Assembly: GCF_047301505.1 (NCBI RefSeq)
Contig: NZ_CP154840.1
Location: 434,001 to 498,000 of the forward strand
Source of the DNA: Lysinibacillus_B sp031181585
Lineage (GTDB): Bacteria; Bacillota; Bacilli; Bacillales_A; Planococcaceae
Direction: 5' to 3'
Length of the DNA stretch: 64,000 bases
This document shows, in pieces, positions 8,516 to 17,298 of the stretch. The position numbers and the translations under genes were made by a program. Position 1 is the stretch's first letter; each line of letters begins with the position of its first letter. The notes beneath the pieces are model-generated. The model was not told the DNA's origin. It saw only the letters and a list, made by a program, of their open reading frames with translations, and did no database searches.

Positions 8516-9757
8516 ATGGCATTTGAAAAATTAGCTGCACAAGATAAGGCAGTACTAGATGGAATTTTAGCAGAGAAAAAACGTCAAAACTCGAATATTG
8601 AGCTGATTGCATCCGAAAACTTTGTATCGGAAGCTGTAATGGAAGCGCAGGGCTCATATCTTACAAATAAGTATGCGGAAGGCTATCCAGGCAAACGCTA
8701 TTATGGCGGCTGTGAATTTGTAGATGTAGTCGAAGATATCGCACGCGACCGCGTTAAAGAATTGTTCGGAGCAGAGTATGCGAACGTGCAGCCTCACTCA
8801 GGGGCACAAGCGAATATGGCAGTCTATCATACAGTGCTTAAGCCTGGTGATACAGTGCTTGGTATGAACCTTTCTCATGGCGGTCACTTGACACATGGTT
8901 CTCCGGTTAACTTCTCAGGGGAATTATATAACTTTGTAGAGTATGGGGTGACAGAAGAGACGCATGTGATTGACTATAACGATGTACGTGAAAAAGCAAT
9001 TGCTAACAAACCAAAATTAATCGTGGCGGGTGCATCTGCTTATCCACGTGAAATTGACTTTGCAAAATTCCGGGAGATTGCTGATGAAGTAGGTGCATAT
9101 TTAATGGTAGATATGGCGCATATCGCAGGCTTAGTAGCAGCGGGTGAGCACCAATCTCCAGTACCATATGCTGACTTTGTTACATCCACTACACATAAAA
9201 CACTACGGGGACCTCGCGGCGGCTTAATCCTTTCTTCTAAAGAATGGGAGCAAAAATTGAACAAAGCCGTATTCCCGGGTATCCAAGGCGGCCCGTTAAT
9301 GCATGTGATTGCAGCGAAAGCAGTAGCATTTGGTGAAGCATTACAGCCGGAATTTAAAGAATATGCAATACAAATTAAAAAGAACGCCAAAGCATTAGCA
9401 CAAAGCTTAATGGACGAGGGTGTTGAAATCGTTTCAGGCGGTACAGATAACCACTTGTTACTATTGAATGTGAAATCTTTAGGGTTAACTGGTAAAGTGG
9501 CAGAGCATCTGCTGGATGAAGTGGCCATTACAACAAATAAAAATACAATTCCGTATGATACAGAATCTCCATTCGTAACATCCGGTGTTCGTGTAGGAAC
9601 GGCTGCCGTTACGACACGCGGCTTTAAAGAAGAAGATGCGGCAGAAGTAGGTAAGATTATTGCCGCTGTATTGAAAAATCCAGAAGATGAAGCAGTAAAA
9701 GCAGAAGCTCGTGAGCGTGTACAGGTATTAACAGACAAATTCCCGTTATATGAATAA
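8516..9757 (+). CDS. glyA: Serine hydroxymethyltransferase
   Basis: A PLP enzyme converting serine and tetrahydrofolate to glycine and 5,10-methylene-THF, the main one-carbon source. The 413-residue length is standard. The Schiff-base lysine lies in TSTTHKTLRGPRGG (about residues 221-234), and SENFVSEAVMEAQGS near the N-terminus is diagnostic. A TTAGGGGGATT ribosome site precedes the ATG. A strong terminator follows. Confidence 0.98.
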   Translation: MAFEKLAAQDKAVLDGILAEKKRQNSNIELIASENFVSEAVMEAQGSYLTNKYAEGYPGKRYYGGCEFVDVVEDIARDRVKELFGAEYANVQPHSGAQANMAVYHTVLKPGDTVLGMNLSHGGHLTHGSPVNFSGELYNFVEYGVTEETHVIDYNDVREKAIANKPKLIVAGASAYPREIDFAKFREIADEVGAYLMVDMAHIAGLVAAGEHQSPVPYADFVTSTTHKTLRGPRGGLILSSKEWEQKLNKAVFPGIQGGPLMHVIAAKAVAFGEALQPEFKEYAIQIKKNAKALAQSLMDEGVEIVSGGTDNHLLLLNVKSLGLTGKVAEHLLDEVAITTNKNTIPYDTESPFVTSGVRVGTAAVTTRGFKEEDAAEVGKIIAAVLKNPEDEAVKAEARERVQVLTDKFPLYE

Positions 9758-9766
9758 ATTCTTACC

Positions 9767-9804
9767 AAAGATACTTTCAACTTAGGTTGAAAGTATCTTT
9801 TTTT
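9767..9804 (+). terminator. Terminator after glyA
   Basis: A perfect 15-bp stem (AAAGATACTTTCAAC at 9767-9781 with GTTGAAAGTATCTTT at 9786-9800, 4-nt loop) followed by a T-run. Confidence 0.95.
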
Positions 9805-9919
9805 GATAAAGCGAAATAGGAATTTATATTTTTTTATATTGATTCCCTCTAGTAGTTTCGGTGATAATGGAAAAGAATACATATTTAGGATTGTTATTGA
9901 AAGGAAGGAGGGACAGTTA

Positions 9920-12073
9920 TTGACGGTTTACTCTCTTCGTTACGAAACTGATACATTGTTTTATATGTTAAAAGATTTAGGGGACAAGTCGGGGCGTAAG
10001 TACTTGATTTTAGATGACTCTTTATCGATCCTTTATTCTAATAACCTTTATACTGAATTAACAGGCTTCGAGTTGCAGGATATTTATCGTTTTCCGTTTC
10101 GCAGCCTCCTGCAACAAAAAATGCTACATCATGAGATAAAAGAAATAGAAGAAAGGCTGCATAAAGGAAAGATTACGAAGGCTGAATTAATGCATGACCG
10201 TAAATCAGGAATACCATTTTATGCAGGTCTAGAATGCCTGCCTTTCCAAGGTGAACAAAATCACACAAAACTTGTCCTTGTTTTCGTAAAAGATGTTACC
10301 TATATACAATTGCAAAATTTTGTTGATCGATTAGAAAAAGAGATGTTTCAGGCCATACAACATGAAATTTCCTTTATCGAAAAGATTCAGCTTATCTGTA
10401 ACGGAATTGATCACCTCTTCCATCCAGGTTGTTTCACGACCTTTATTTTGCAGCATCATGATAAATTTCAGATGATTCAATCTGATTTATTTCATCAAGG
10501 AAAGCGGATTCAATATCCGCTTGAACAATCCCCGGAGCTGAAGTGTTACGAAAAAATGATGCATATTAGACAGGTAGCTGTATACGAGGATTTCAATCAT
10601 TTATATCTTCATCAACCGCATAAGGACCTTGCCTTAGAAAATGGTTTTACACGCTGTATTTTCCTGCCCGTCCGTAAAGAGGAGGAAAAGCTTGGCGTTA
10701 TGGTAATTTATTTTGGGCAAGAAGTTTATGAAAGCAGCGTTTTCGCCTATTTTTTTGAGAAAATTATAGACTTAATCATGCTTGCCTATTCTTATGAAAA
10801 AAAGCAGCAGCAGATTTATGCGCTGGCTTATATGGATTTATCCACGGGAATGGTGAATCGTCACGGCTTTATCGGTAGATTAAAGGAGCTAAAGGAGCTA
10901 GATGGAGTCATTTACTTGTTGGAGCCGACTGAATTTTCTCGAATTGTGGAACTCTATGGCAGGGACAGCGGCGAGGCGCTGCTAAAGCAAATGTATGAAC
11001 GAATTCTAGAAAAATGTGAGGGGAAACATATATTGGTTGGGCGCTTTGTTAGCTCCTCTATTATTCTCTATATGGAGAAGGACGAGGCCGGCATAAAACA
11101 AATGACCGACTTTTTAAAGATGCTGGTTGAAGAGCCGTTTCTCATCGAAGGCAGAAATATATACATAACGCTTAAAAGCGGGGGCTCATCTATTCGAACA
11201 GGGGAATCACTAAAGGATAGTATTCGTCATGCAGAAAGTGCCTTGTCTGAAGCTAAAACGTATTCCGGCACGATGGCCAGATTTTACTATCAGGAAAATG
11301 ATGCACAGCTTGAAAAGGAACTGCTGATTTTAAATCATTTAACGGAAGCGATTAAAAATAAGGAAATAACAGCATTCTTTCAGCCGAAAGTCGAGCTTCG
11401 CAGAGGTCGTATTACGAGTATGGAGGCGCTGGCTCGCTGGACCTCTCCAATATTAGGCCATGTGTCGCCCGCAGAGTTCATTCCGGTGGCCGAACGAGCA
11501 GGGCTTATACGCGAAATTGACCTGCAGATTATCGAGCAGGTGCTCAAATGGTTTCAACAGCGCCAATATGAAGGAAAACGTATTGTACCTGTGGCCATTA
11601 ATATTTCTCCAGAACACTTTTACTACCCTCGGTTTGTAGAAGAGCTGGAGCAGCTGATCAAAAAGTATTATGCAGATCCGAATTATTTAATTATCGAGAT
11701 TACTGAAAGTCTTGGGCTGGTGGATATTAAACGTGCACAGGAAATTATCGAGAAACTATTTGTGCGTGGGTTGAAAACGAGTGTAGATGATTTTGGGATG
11801 GGCTATTCCTCTCTTAGCTATTTGCAAAAGCTGCCCTTTTCGGAGTTAAAAATCGACCGCAGCTTTACATCACGTATTCATGAGGCAGGTACGCTGGCTA
11901 TTGTTCGGTCAATCATCCAGATTGCTTACAACCTTGAAATCGATGTAGTCGCAGAAGGTGTAGAAACAAAGGAGCAGGCGGATGTATTGTACGAGCTTGG
12001 CTGTAACTGCGTCCAAGGCTATTTATTTTATCAACCAATGTCATTTAGAGAATTAGAGGAAAGAAATATCTAA
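9920..12073 (+). CDS. PAS - degenerate GGDEF - EAL cyclic-di-GMP phosphodiesterase
   Basis: A 717-residue soluble signalling protein. A PAS-like sensor (about residues 25-125) and a GAF-like middle region (about 150-290) precede a GGDEF fold whose signature site is lost (RFVSSS in place of GGDEF), so it is probably non-synthetic. The C-terminal EAL domain (about 460-715) keeps catalytic motifs: MEALARW, ITESLG, DDFGMGYSSLSYL, KIDRSF and AEGVET. It should therefore hydrolyse c-di-GMP. I chose TTG 9920, seven bases after GGAAGGAGGG; an in-frame TTG at 9803 would overlap the glyA terminator and lacks a ribosome site. Confidence 0.88.
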   Translation: MTVYSLRYETDTLFYMLKDLGDKSGRKYLILDDSLSILYSNNLYTELTGFELQDIYRFPFRSLLQQKMLHHEIKEIEERLHKGKITKAELMHDRKSGIPFYAGLECLPFQGEQNHTKLVLVFVKDVTYIQLQNFVDRLEKEMFQAIQHEISFIEKIQLICNGIDHLFHPGCFTTFILQHHDKFQMIQSDLFHQGKRIQYPLEQSPELKCYEKMMHIRQVAVYEDFNHLYLHQPHKDLALENGFTRCIFLPVRKEEEKLGVMVIYFGQEVYESSVFAYFFEKIIDLIMLAYSYEKKQQQIYALAYMDLSTGMVNRHGFIGRLKELKELDGVIYLLEPTEFSRIVELYGRDSGEALLKQMYERILEKCEGKHILVGRFVSSSIILYMEKDEAGIKQMTDFLKMLVEEPFLIEGRNIYITLKSGGSSIRTGESLKDSIRHAESALSEAKTYSGTMARFYYQENDAQLEKELLILNHLTEAIKNKEITAFFQPKVELRRGRITSMEALARWTSPILGHVSPAEFIPVAERAGLIREIDLQIIEQVLKWFQQRQYEGKRIVPVAINISPEHFYYPRFVEELEQLIKKYYADPNYLIIEITESLGLVDIKRAQEIIEKLFVRGLKTSVDDFGMGYSSLSYLQKLPFSELKIDRSFTSRIHEAGTLAIVRSIIQIAYNLEIDVVAEGVETKEQADVLYELGCNCVQGYLFYQPMSFRELEERNI

Positions 12074-12097
12074 TAGAAGCGATATGAATTTCGACAA

Positions 12098-12136
12098 TAA
12101 ACTGTGATATATCGAATGTTACAGTTTATTTTTTAT
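12098..12136 (+). terminator. Terminator after the EAL gene
   Basis: ATAAACTGT (12098-12106) pairs with ACAGTTTAT (12122-12130), then TTTTTT. A TATACT hexamer just downstream may be part of the upp promoter. Confidence 0.75.
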
Positions 12137-12180
12137 GCTATACTAATTCAGATAAACAACAGTTAGGAGAGATCCACCTT

Positions 12181-12810
12181 ATGAGTAAAGTATACGTTTT
12201 TGATCATCCATTAATTCAGCACAAGTTAACTTATATCCGTGATAAAAACACAGGGACGAAAGAGTTTCGCGAACTTGTAGATGAAGTAGCAACGCTTATG
12301 GCATTTGAAATCACGCGTGACCTGCCGCTTGAAGAAATCGAAATCGATACACCAGTAACAACTTCTAAAACAAAAGTGTTATCTGGGAAAAAAATTGCGA
12401 TTGTACCGATTCTGCGTGCGGGCATTGGTATGGTAGACGGCGTGTTAAAGTTAATTCCTGCAGCGAAAGTGGGTCATATCGGTTTATATCGTGATCCAGA
12501 AACATTACAGCCGGTAGAATACTATGCAAAGCTTCCAGCTGATGTAGAAGAACGTGATTTCATTATTGTTGACCCTATGTTGGCAACAGGTGGCTCTGCT
12601 GTTGAAGCGATCAATTCTTTGAAAAAGCGCGGCGCAAAAAATATTAAGTTCATGTGCTTAATTGCTGCTCCAGAAGGTGTAAAAGCGATCCAAGAGGCAC
12701 ATGAGGATGTAGATATTTATATCGCAGCATTAGATGAAAAACTGAATGACCATGGATATATCGTACCGGGTCTAGGGGATGCCGGTGACCGTTTGTTCGG
12801 AACAAAATAA
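12181..12810 (+). CDS. upp: Uracil phosphoribosyltransferase
   Basis: Pyrimidine salvage: uracil plus PRPP gives UMP. The 209-residue protein has the PRPP-binding loop VDPMLATGGSA (about 130-140) and the C-terminal uracil-binding segment HGYIVPGLGDAGDR (about 191-204). It follows glyA (with the EAL gene inserted between) and precedes the UDP-GlcNAc epimerase, the order known from B. subtilis. The ribosome site is TTAGGAGAG. Confidence 0.98.
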   Translation: MSKVYVFDHPLIQHKLTYIRDKNTGTKEFRELVDEVATLMAFEITRDLPLEEIEIDTPVTTSKTKVLSGKKIAIVPILRAGIGMVDGVLKLIPAAKVGHIGLYRDPETLQPVEYYAKLPADVEERDFIIVDPMLATGGSAVEAINSLKKRGAKNIKFMCLIAAPEGVKAIQEAHEDVDIYIAALDEKLNDHGYIVPGLGDAGDRLFGTK

Positions 12811-12925
12811 GCAGTCCGGAAATATACTGTCTGGACGAAAGGGTCGGCAGGGTGAGAGGTCAAACGACTGATTGCAGGAAGCCTGTTTGCACCTTTATAA
12901 TCGTTTAGGATAATAATTTTGAAGA

Positions 12926-12956
12926 GGGATGTTGCAAAAGCAGCATCCCGTTTCTC
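12926..12956 (+). terminator. Strong hairpin between upp and mnaA
   Basis: GGGATGTTGC (12926-12935) and GCAGCATCCC (12940-12949) form a 10-bp stem with an AAAA loop. The following GTTTCTC is only weakly T-rich, so it may terminate partially or stabilise the upp mRNA. It lies 28 bases before the next start codon. Confidence 0.55.
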
Positions 12957-12976
12957 ATAAGAAAGGTTGAGAGGAC

Positions 12977-14098
12977 ATGACGAAGAAGTTCAAGGTAATG
13001 ACAATTTTCGGTACACGACCAGAGGCTATTAAAATGGCACCGCTTGTTTTGGAGCTTCAAAAATACCCGGAGAAGATTGAATCTATTGTGACGGTGACGG
13101 CGCAGCATCGCCAAATGCTTGATCAAGTACTGGAGACATTTGAAATTACTCCGGATTACGATTTGAATATTATGAAGGACCGTCAGACATTAGTTGATGT
13201 AGCAACGAATGCCCTGCAGGGACTTGATGGTGTGATGAAGGATGCAAAGCCGGATATCGTACTGGTACATGGAGATACAGCGACAACTTTCATCGGCAGT
13301 CTAGCGGCCTTTTATAATCAGATTGCAATCGGCCATGTAGAGGCGGGTCTCCGTACAGGACAAAAGTATTCTCCATACCCAGAGGAGATGAATAGACAGC
13401 TGACAGGCGTTATGGCGGACTTGCACTTTGCCCCAACGGAAGTATCCAAGGAAAATCTGCTGAAAGAGAATAAACCGGCAGAAGCTATCTTTGTTACTGG
13501 TAACACAGCTATCGATGCATTGAAAACAACAGTGAGTGAAGAATACGGCCACCCTGTACTTGAAAAAATCGGCGAAGATCGTCTGATTTTGTTGACAGCA
13601 CACCGTCGGGAAAATCTAGGTGATCCAATGCGTAATATGTTCCGGGCTATCAATCGTCTGTTAGCAGAACATGATGATGTTCAGGTAATCTATCCGGTTC
13701 ATATGAATCCGGCTGTACGTGAAGTGGCGAATGATATTTTAGGTGACAATCCGCGCGTGCATTTAATTGAACCCCTAGAGGTATTTGATTTCCACAACTT
13801 TGCGGCACGTTCATTTATGATTTTGACAGACTCAGGTGGTGTACAGGAAGAAGCTCCTTCTCTAGGAAAACCCGTTCTTGTTTTACGTGATACAACAGAG
13901 CGCCCAGAAGGGATTGCAGCGGGTACATTAAAGCTGGCAGGTACAGATGAGGAAACAATTTATGGGCTGGCCAAGGAGTTGCTGACAGATGAAGCAGCTT
14001 ATGCAGCAATGGCACATGCTTCCAATCCTTACGGTGATGGCTATGCTTCTAAACGAATTGTAGAAGCATTGATTAACTTTTTAAATAGAAGTAAATAA
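12977..14098 (+). CDS. mnaA: UDP-N-acetylglucosamine 2-epimerase (non-hydrolysing)
   Basis: It interconverts UDP-GlcNAc and UDP-ManNAc for wall-polymer synthesis. The 373-residue GT-B fold shows FGTRPEAIKMAPL (about 12-24), GDTATTF, EAGLRTG, the HRRENLG loop (about 209-215) and TDSGGVQEEAP (about 283-293). Together with the UDP-ManNAc dehydrogenase at 38.2 kb and the TagA/WecG transferase at 39.6 kb it could feed the polymer that anchors SLH-domain proteins. The ATG follows GAGAGGAC. Confidence 0.95.
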   Translation: MTKKFKVMTIFGTRPEAIKMAPLVLELQKYPEKIESIVTVTAQHRQMLDQVLETFEITPDYDLNIMKDRQTLVDVATNALQGLDGVMKDAKPDIVLVHGDTATTFIGSLAAFYNQIAIGHVEAGLRTGQKYSPYPEEMNRQLTGVMADLHFAPTEVSKENLLKENKPAEAIFVTGNTAIDALKTTVSEEYGHPVLEKIGEDRLILLTAHRRENLGDPMRNMFRAINRLLAEHDDVQVIYPVHMNPAVREVANDILGDNPRVHLIEPLEVFDFHNFAARSFMILTDSGGVQEEAPSLGKPVLVLRDTTERPEGIAAGTLKLAGTDEETIYGLAKELLTDEAAYAAMAHASNPYGDGYASKRIVEALINFLNRSK

Positions 14099-14222
14099 TG
14101 GAATTTAAAAAATTCGAAATAAATTTATTATAGTTAAGTAAAGATAAAATTAGTATGAAATAGATAAAAAACGCATAGGATAAAAAATTTCTGAAACCAA
14201 TTGTGAATTTTCATACACAAAT

Positions 14223-14410
14223 TTGTCAACAATTTGACAAGGAACGTGTGGAACCGAAGTTTTTCCCTATAACTAATTGACATCAAATAACCCCTATTGT
14301 ATGCTTACAAAGGGTAAGAATGATAAGGGTTTCATACAGTCAAAAAGTGTTGAAACACTTGTTATATCAAGTTTCTACTAGATTGACAGTTGAAACCAAT
14401 AATTGTCAAT
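14223..14410. repeat. TTGACA/TGTCAA dyads upstream of the atp operon
   Basis: Two dyads built from the same heptamers occur in the atpI leader: TTGTCAA (14223-14229) with TTGACAA (14234-14240), and ATTGACA (14382-14388) with TGTCAAT (14404-14410). They flank a promoter-like sequence and could be operator sites or merely overlapping -35 elements. The remaining 14099-14615 interval has no recognised gene. Confidence 0.35.
14277..14305 (+). promoter_or_regulatory. Candidate sigma-A promoter for the atp operon
   Basis: TTGACA (14277-14282) and TATGCT (14300-14305) are separated by 17 bases. The 517-nt gap between mnaA and atpI is the expected place for the operon promoter. Assigned by consensus only. 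Confidence 0.45.
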
Positions 14411-14621
14411 TTGCAACGTTTTACTGCGTCTGGATGAATGTCCATTAAAGCTCATTAGCTGCCCAGTTATTGGACAAGTTGTGACAGAGTTCAGGACATG
14501 CCTAAGCAGCCACTGCTGCTGGAAGTAATGAAGCTTGTAGTGCATTTACTACTATTTTATTTCACTTGATGGTCATATGCGATTCCTTACTCGAAAAAAA
14601 GGTTCAGGAGATTAATTGCCA

Positions 14622-14993
14622 ATGCTAGATTTGCATCTCATTTTCGCTATGCAGAAGAAAGCGTTATTTTTTTTGCTCGCTCTCTGTGTTTTAGGCTGGG
14701 GATTTACGTCCTTTCAGACAATCTTCGCCGGAATAGCTTTAGGGGCATTCTTTGGCACATATAACTTTTGGATTTTGCTTCGACGGATGGAAAAGTTTGA
14801 CCGTTCCATTAGTGAAGGGACGAAAGCACCATCAATAGGGACCGCCCTGCGGTTTGGTTCTGGTGTTGCGGCAGTCGCAATTGCAATTTCGTTGCCACAA
14901 TATTTTCACTTAATTAGCACGGTCATTGGGCTGATGATGCCGTACATCTTTCTCGTAATCGAGCGGGTTGTCCATCATGTAAAAAACCATTAA
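14622..14993 (+). CDS. atpI: ATP synthase protein I
   Basis: A small membrane protein (123 residues from ATG 14622; a TTG six bases upstream is possible) with four predicted membrane helices, the first gene of the ATP synthase operon. In other bacteria AtpI assists c-ring assembly and/or Mg2+ handling. Position, size and hydrophobic profile support the call; primary sequence in this family is weakly conserved. The CAGGAG ribosome site is 11 bases upstream. atpB starts 30 nt downstream. Confidence 0.8.
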   Translation: MLDLHLIFAMQKKALFFLLALCVLGWGFTSFQTIFAGIALGAFFGTYNFWILLRRMEKFDRSISEGTKAPSIGTALRFGSGVAAVAIAISLPQYFHLISTVIGLMMPYIFLVIERVVHHVKNH

Positions 14994-15023
14994 AGTGCAG
15001 AAGAAAGAGAGGTGAATGCAGAA

Positions 15024-15746
15024 ATGGATCATAAAAGTCCTGAGTGGGTACTAGACCTTGGCTTTGTAACACTTATATTCAACCTGTCTACAGTTATGAT
15101 GCTATTAGTTACAGCTGCCATCGTGTTCTTAATCGCTTTTATTTCGACTCGTCATTTAGCGCTTAAGCCAACAGGTATGCAAAACTTCATGGAGTGGGTT
15201 ATGGACTTCGTGAAAGGTATCATTGGCGGTAACATGGACTGGAAAACAGGCAGTCGATTCCACGTGTTAGGGATCACTCTTATCATGTTCGTGGCAGTAG
15301 CCAACTTATTAGGTCTTCCGTTTGCAATCATTTATGATGATTACTTATGGTGGAAATCCCCAACAGCTGACCCAACAGTTACAATGACATTAGCAGCTAT
15401 GGTACTTGTATTGACGCACTACTACGGTGTAAAGTTACAAGGAACTGGCGAATATACAAAAGGTTTCTTCCGACCAATGTCATTCATGTTCCCATTAAAG
15501 ATCATTGAGGAGTTTGCAAATACGTTAACTCTTGGTCTACGTCTTTACGGTAACATCTATGCAGGTGAGATTTTACTTTCGTTAATCGCTGGATTAGCGA
15601 CATCTAGTGTACTAGGCGCTGTCGGTGCAATCGTACCAATGATGGCATGGCAAGGGTTCTCGATTTTCATCGGGTTTATCCAAGCTTTCATTTTCACTAT
15701 GTTAACGATGGTTTATATGGCACACAAAGTGAGTCACGACCATTAA
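15024..15746 (+). CDS. atpB: ATP synthase subunit a
   Basis: The Fo proton-channel subunit (240 residues, five to six membrane helices). The essential arginine lies in the LGLRLYGN helix (about residues 176-183), next to the c-ring. Start chosen at ATG 15024, eight bases after GAGAGGTGA; an upstream in-frame GTG at 15012 overlaps that ribosome site and is less likely. Confidence 0.96.
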   Translation: MDHKSPEWVLDLGFVTLIFNLSTVMMLLVTAAIVFLIAFISTRHLALKPTGMQNFMEWVMDFVKGIIGGNMDWKTGSRFHVLGITLIMFVAVANLLGLPFAIIYDDYLWWKSPTADPTVTMTLAAMVLVLTHYYGVKLQGTGEYTKGFFRPMSFMFPLKIIEEFANTLTLGLRLYGNIYAGEILLSLIAGLATSSVLGAVGAIVPMMAWQGFSIFIGFIQAFIFTMLTMVYMAHKVSHDH

Positions 15747-15823
15747 TTATAAATTTCCGTGTTAATTATGCGGTAATTTGAACCAAACAAAAAAAACACA
15801 ATTTCCAAGGAGGATATTTTAAA

Positions 15824-16048
15824 ATGACAGGTTCAATTGGTTTATTAGCAGCAGCAATCGCAATCGGTTTAGGTGCACTTGGTGCAGGTATCGGTAACGG
15901 TCTTATCGTTTCAAAAACAGTTGAAGGGATCGCTCGCCAACCAGAAGCTCGCGGCGTTCTTCAAACTACAATGTTCATCGGGGTTGCATTAGTTGAGGCC
16001 CTTCCAATCATCGCGGTAGTAGTAGCATTCATCGTAATGAACCAATAG
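15824..16048 (+). CDS. atpE: ATP synthase subunit c
   Basis: A 74-residue hairpin of two membrane helices that forms the rotor ring. The polar loop contains RQPEARG, and the proton-carrying glutamate is in VALVEALPI (about residue 56). A strong AAGGAGG ribosome site, consistent with the high stoichiometry of this subunit, precedes the ATG. An intergenic hairpin lies just after the gene. Confidence 0.98.
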   Translation: MTGSIGLLAAAIAIGLGALGAGIGNGLIVSKTVEGIARQPEARGVLQTTMFIGVALVEALPIIAVVVAFIVMNQ

Positions 16049-16068
16049 TCTTTGGACTAGCGGAAAAA

Positions 16069-16091
16069 ATGGCGAAGCAAACCTTCGCCAT
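16069..16091 (+). promoter_or_regulatory. Intercistronic hairpin between atpE and atpF
   Basis: ATGGCGAAG (16069-16077) pairs with CTTCGCCAT (16083-16091), loop CAAAC, followed by TCCTTTTG. The T-run is weak, so partial termination or protection of the upstream atpE message is more likely than full termination; either would raise subunit c relative to the later genes. The remaining bases to 16217 hold no gene. Confidence 0.6.
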
Positions 16092-16217
16092 TCCTTTTGT
16101 ATGATGTAGAGTAAAGCTCTGCTCATTTACTTATGTAGTATTTAACACTGAAAGCAACGTTTTAAACATTATAGATTTTTTGAATATATACAAGCTCTTG
16201 AAGGGAGTGAAACAATC

Positions 16218-16742
16218 GTGGTATTTGTAGATAATCTAGTACTTGGTGCTAGCGGATCAGGCCTTAACACAGGTGATATTCTAGCAACGGTCATCATTTT
16301 TGGTGTGTTGTTACTTCTACTTAAAAAGTTCGCTTGGGGTCCATTAATGGGCATTATGCAGCAACGTGAAGAGTTAGTTGCAAGTGAAATCGATGCGGCT
16401 GAAAAAGCGCGCAAAGAAACACATGCACTATTAGAAGAACAAAAAGCTCTTTTAAAAGAAGCTCGTACTGAAGCGCAAACAATCGTTGAAGGTGCGAAGA
16501 AACAAGCTGACGCAACTCGTGAAGAGATCGTATCTGCAGCTCGTACTGAAGCAGCTCGCTTGAAAGAGTCTGCTGTACGTGATATCGAAGCTGAGAGAGA
16601 AAAGGCAATCGCTGCTGTGCGTGAAGAAGTGGTTTCACTATCAGTTCTTGCTGCATCTAAAGTTCTTGGAAAAGAAATTTCCGAGGCTGACAACAGCGCA
16701 TTGATTAAAGAAACGATTGCGAAGGCAGGCGAAGCAAAATGA
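16218..16742 (+). CDS. atpF: ATP synthase subunit b
   Basis: The peripheral stalk subunit: one N-terminal membrane helix (about residues 16-36) followed by a long charged coiled coil (to about 165) that reaches the delta subunit on F1; 174 residues. The start is a GTG behind GAAGGGAG. The stop overlaps the atpH start by four bases (ATGA). Confidence 0.96.
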   Translation: MVFVDNLVLGASGSGLNTGDILATVIIFGVLLLLLKKFAWGPLMGIMQQREELVASEIDAAEKARKETHALLEEQKALLKEARTEAQTIVEGAKKQADATREEIVSAARTEAARLKESAVRDIEAEREKAIAAVREEVVSLSVLAASKVLGKEISEADNSALIKETIAKAGEAK

Positions 16743-17269
16743 GTCAAGTAGCTAAGCGCTATGCTGAAGCTTTGTTCGAATTAGCGAAAAGCCAGAATGC
16801 CCTTGCTGAAATCAGTACAGACTTAAAAGAGCTGACAAAAGCTTTTGAAGCGTCTCCGGAATTGATTGCAATCCTGCAAGCTCCGAAAGTCACGTCTGAC
16901 ATGAAAAAAGCAATGGTATCGAATATCTTAACTGGAGCTCATCCAGCTGTCGTGAATACGCTTCATTTATTAATCGATAAAAAGCGTATCGACGAGGTCT
17001 CCCTAGTAGCGAAGGAATTCCAAGCTTTAGCAACAACTGCTCAAGGTGTTGCAGAAGCAATTGTGTTTTCAACTCGTACATTAACGGAAGAAGAGCGTGC
17101 TGAAATTTCGGCCGCATTCGCCAAGTTAGTAGGAATGGAAAGACTAGAAATTACAAACGTAATCGAGCCGTCACTTCTTGGTGGCGTTCGTGTACAGATC
17201 GGCAACTACATTTTTGACAGCACGGTAGCATCTAAGCTAGAGAGTCTAAAGCGTACGTTAGTTGGTTAA
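16739..17269 (+). CDS. atpH: ATP synthase subunit delta
   Basis: The F1-stalk connector, 176 residues: an N-terminal six-helix domain that binds the alpha subunits (SQVAKRYAEALFELA at the start is typical), and a C-terminal part with GGVRVQIGNYIFDSTVASKL near the end that contacts subunit b. It overlaps atpF by four nucleotides, indicating translational coupling of the two stalk partners. Confidence 0.96.
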   Translation: MSQVAKRYAEALFELAKSQNALAEISTDLKELTKAFEASPELIAILQAPKVTSDMKKAMVSNILTGAHPAVVNTLHLLIDKKRIDEVSLVAKEFQALATTAQGVAEAIVFSTRTLTEEERAEISAAFAKLVGMERLEITNVIEPSLLGGVRVQIGNYIFDSTVASKLESLKRTLVG

Positions 17270-17298
17270 ATTTTAAGAAATGTGAGAGGTGAACATAC

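Noticed and set aside
9040..9882. 280-codon antisense frame over glyA
   Set aside because: Opposite-strand shadow of a strongly conserved gene with no ribosome site; the same applies to the 259-codon frame opposite mbl and the long frames opposite the ssb/SNF2/SWIM genes.
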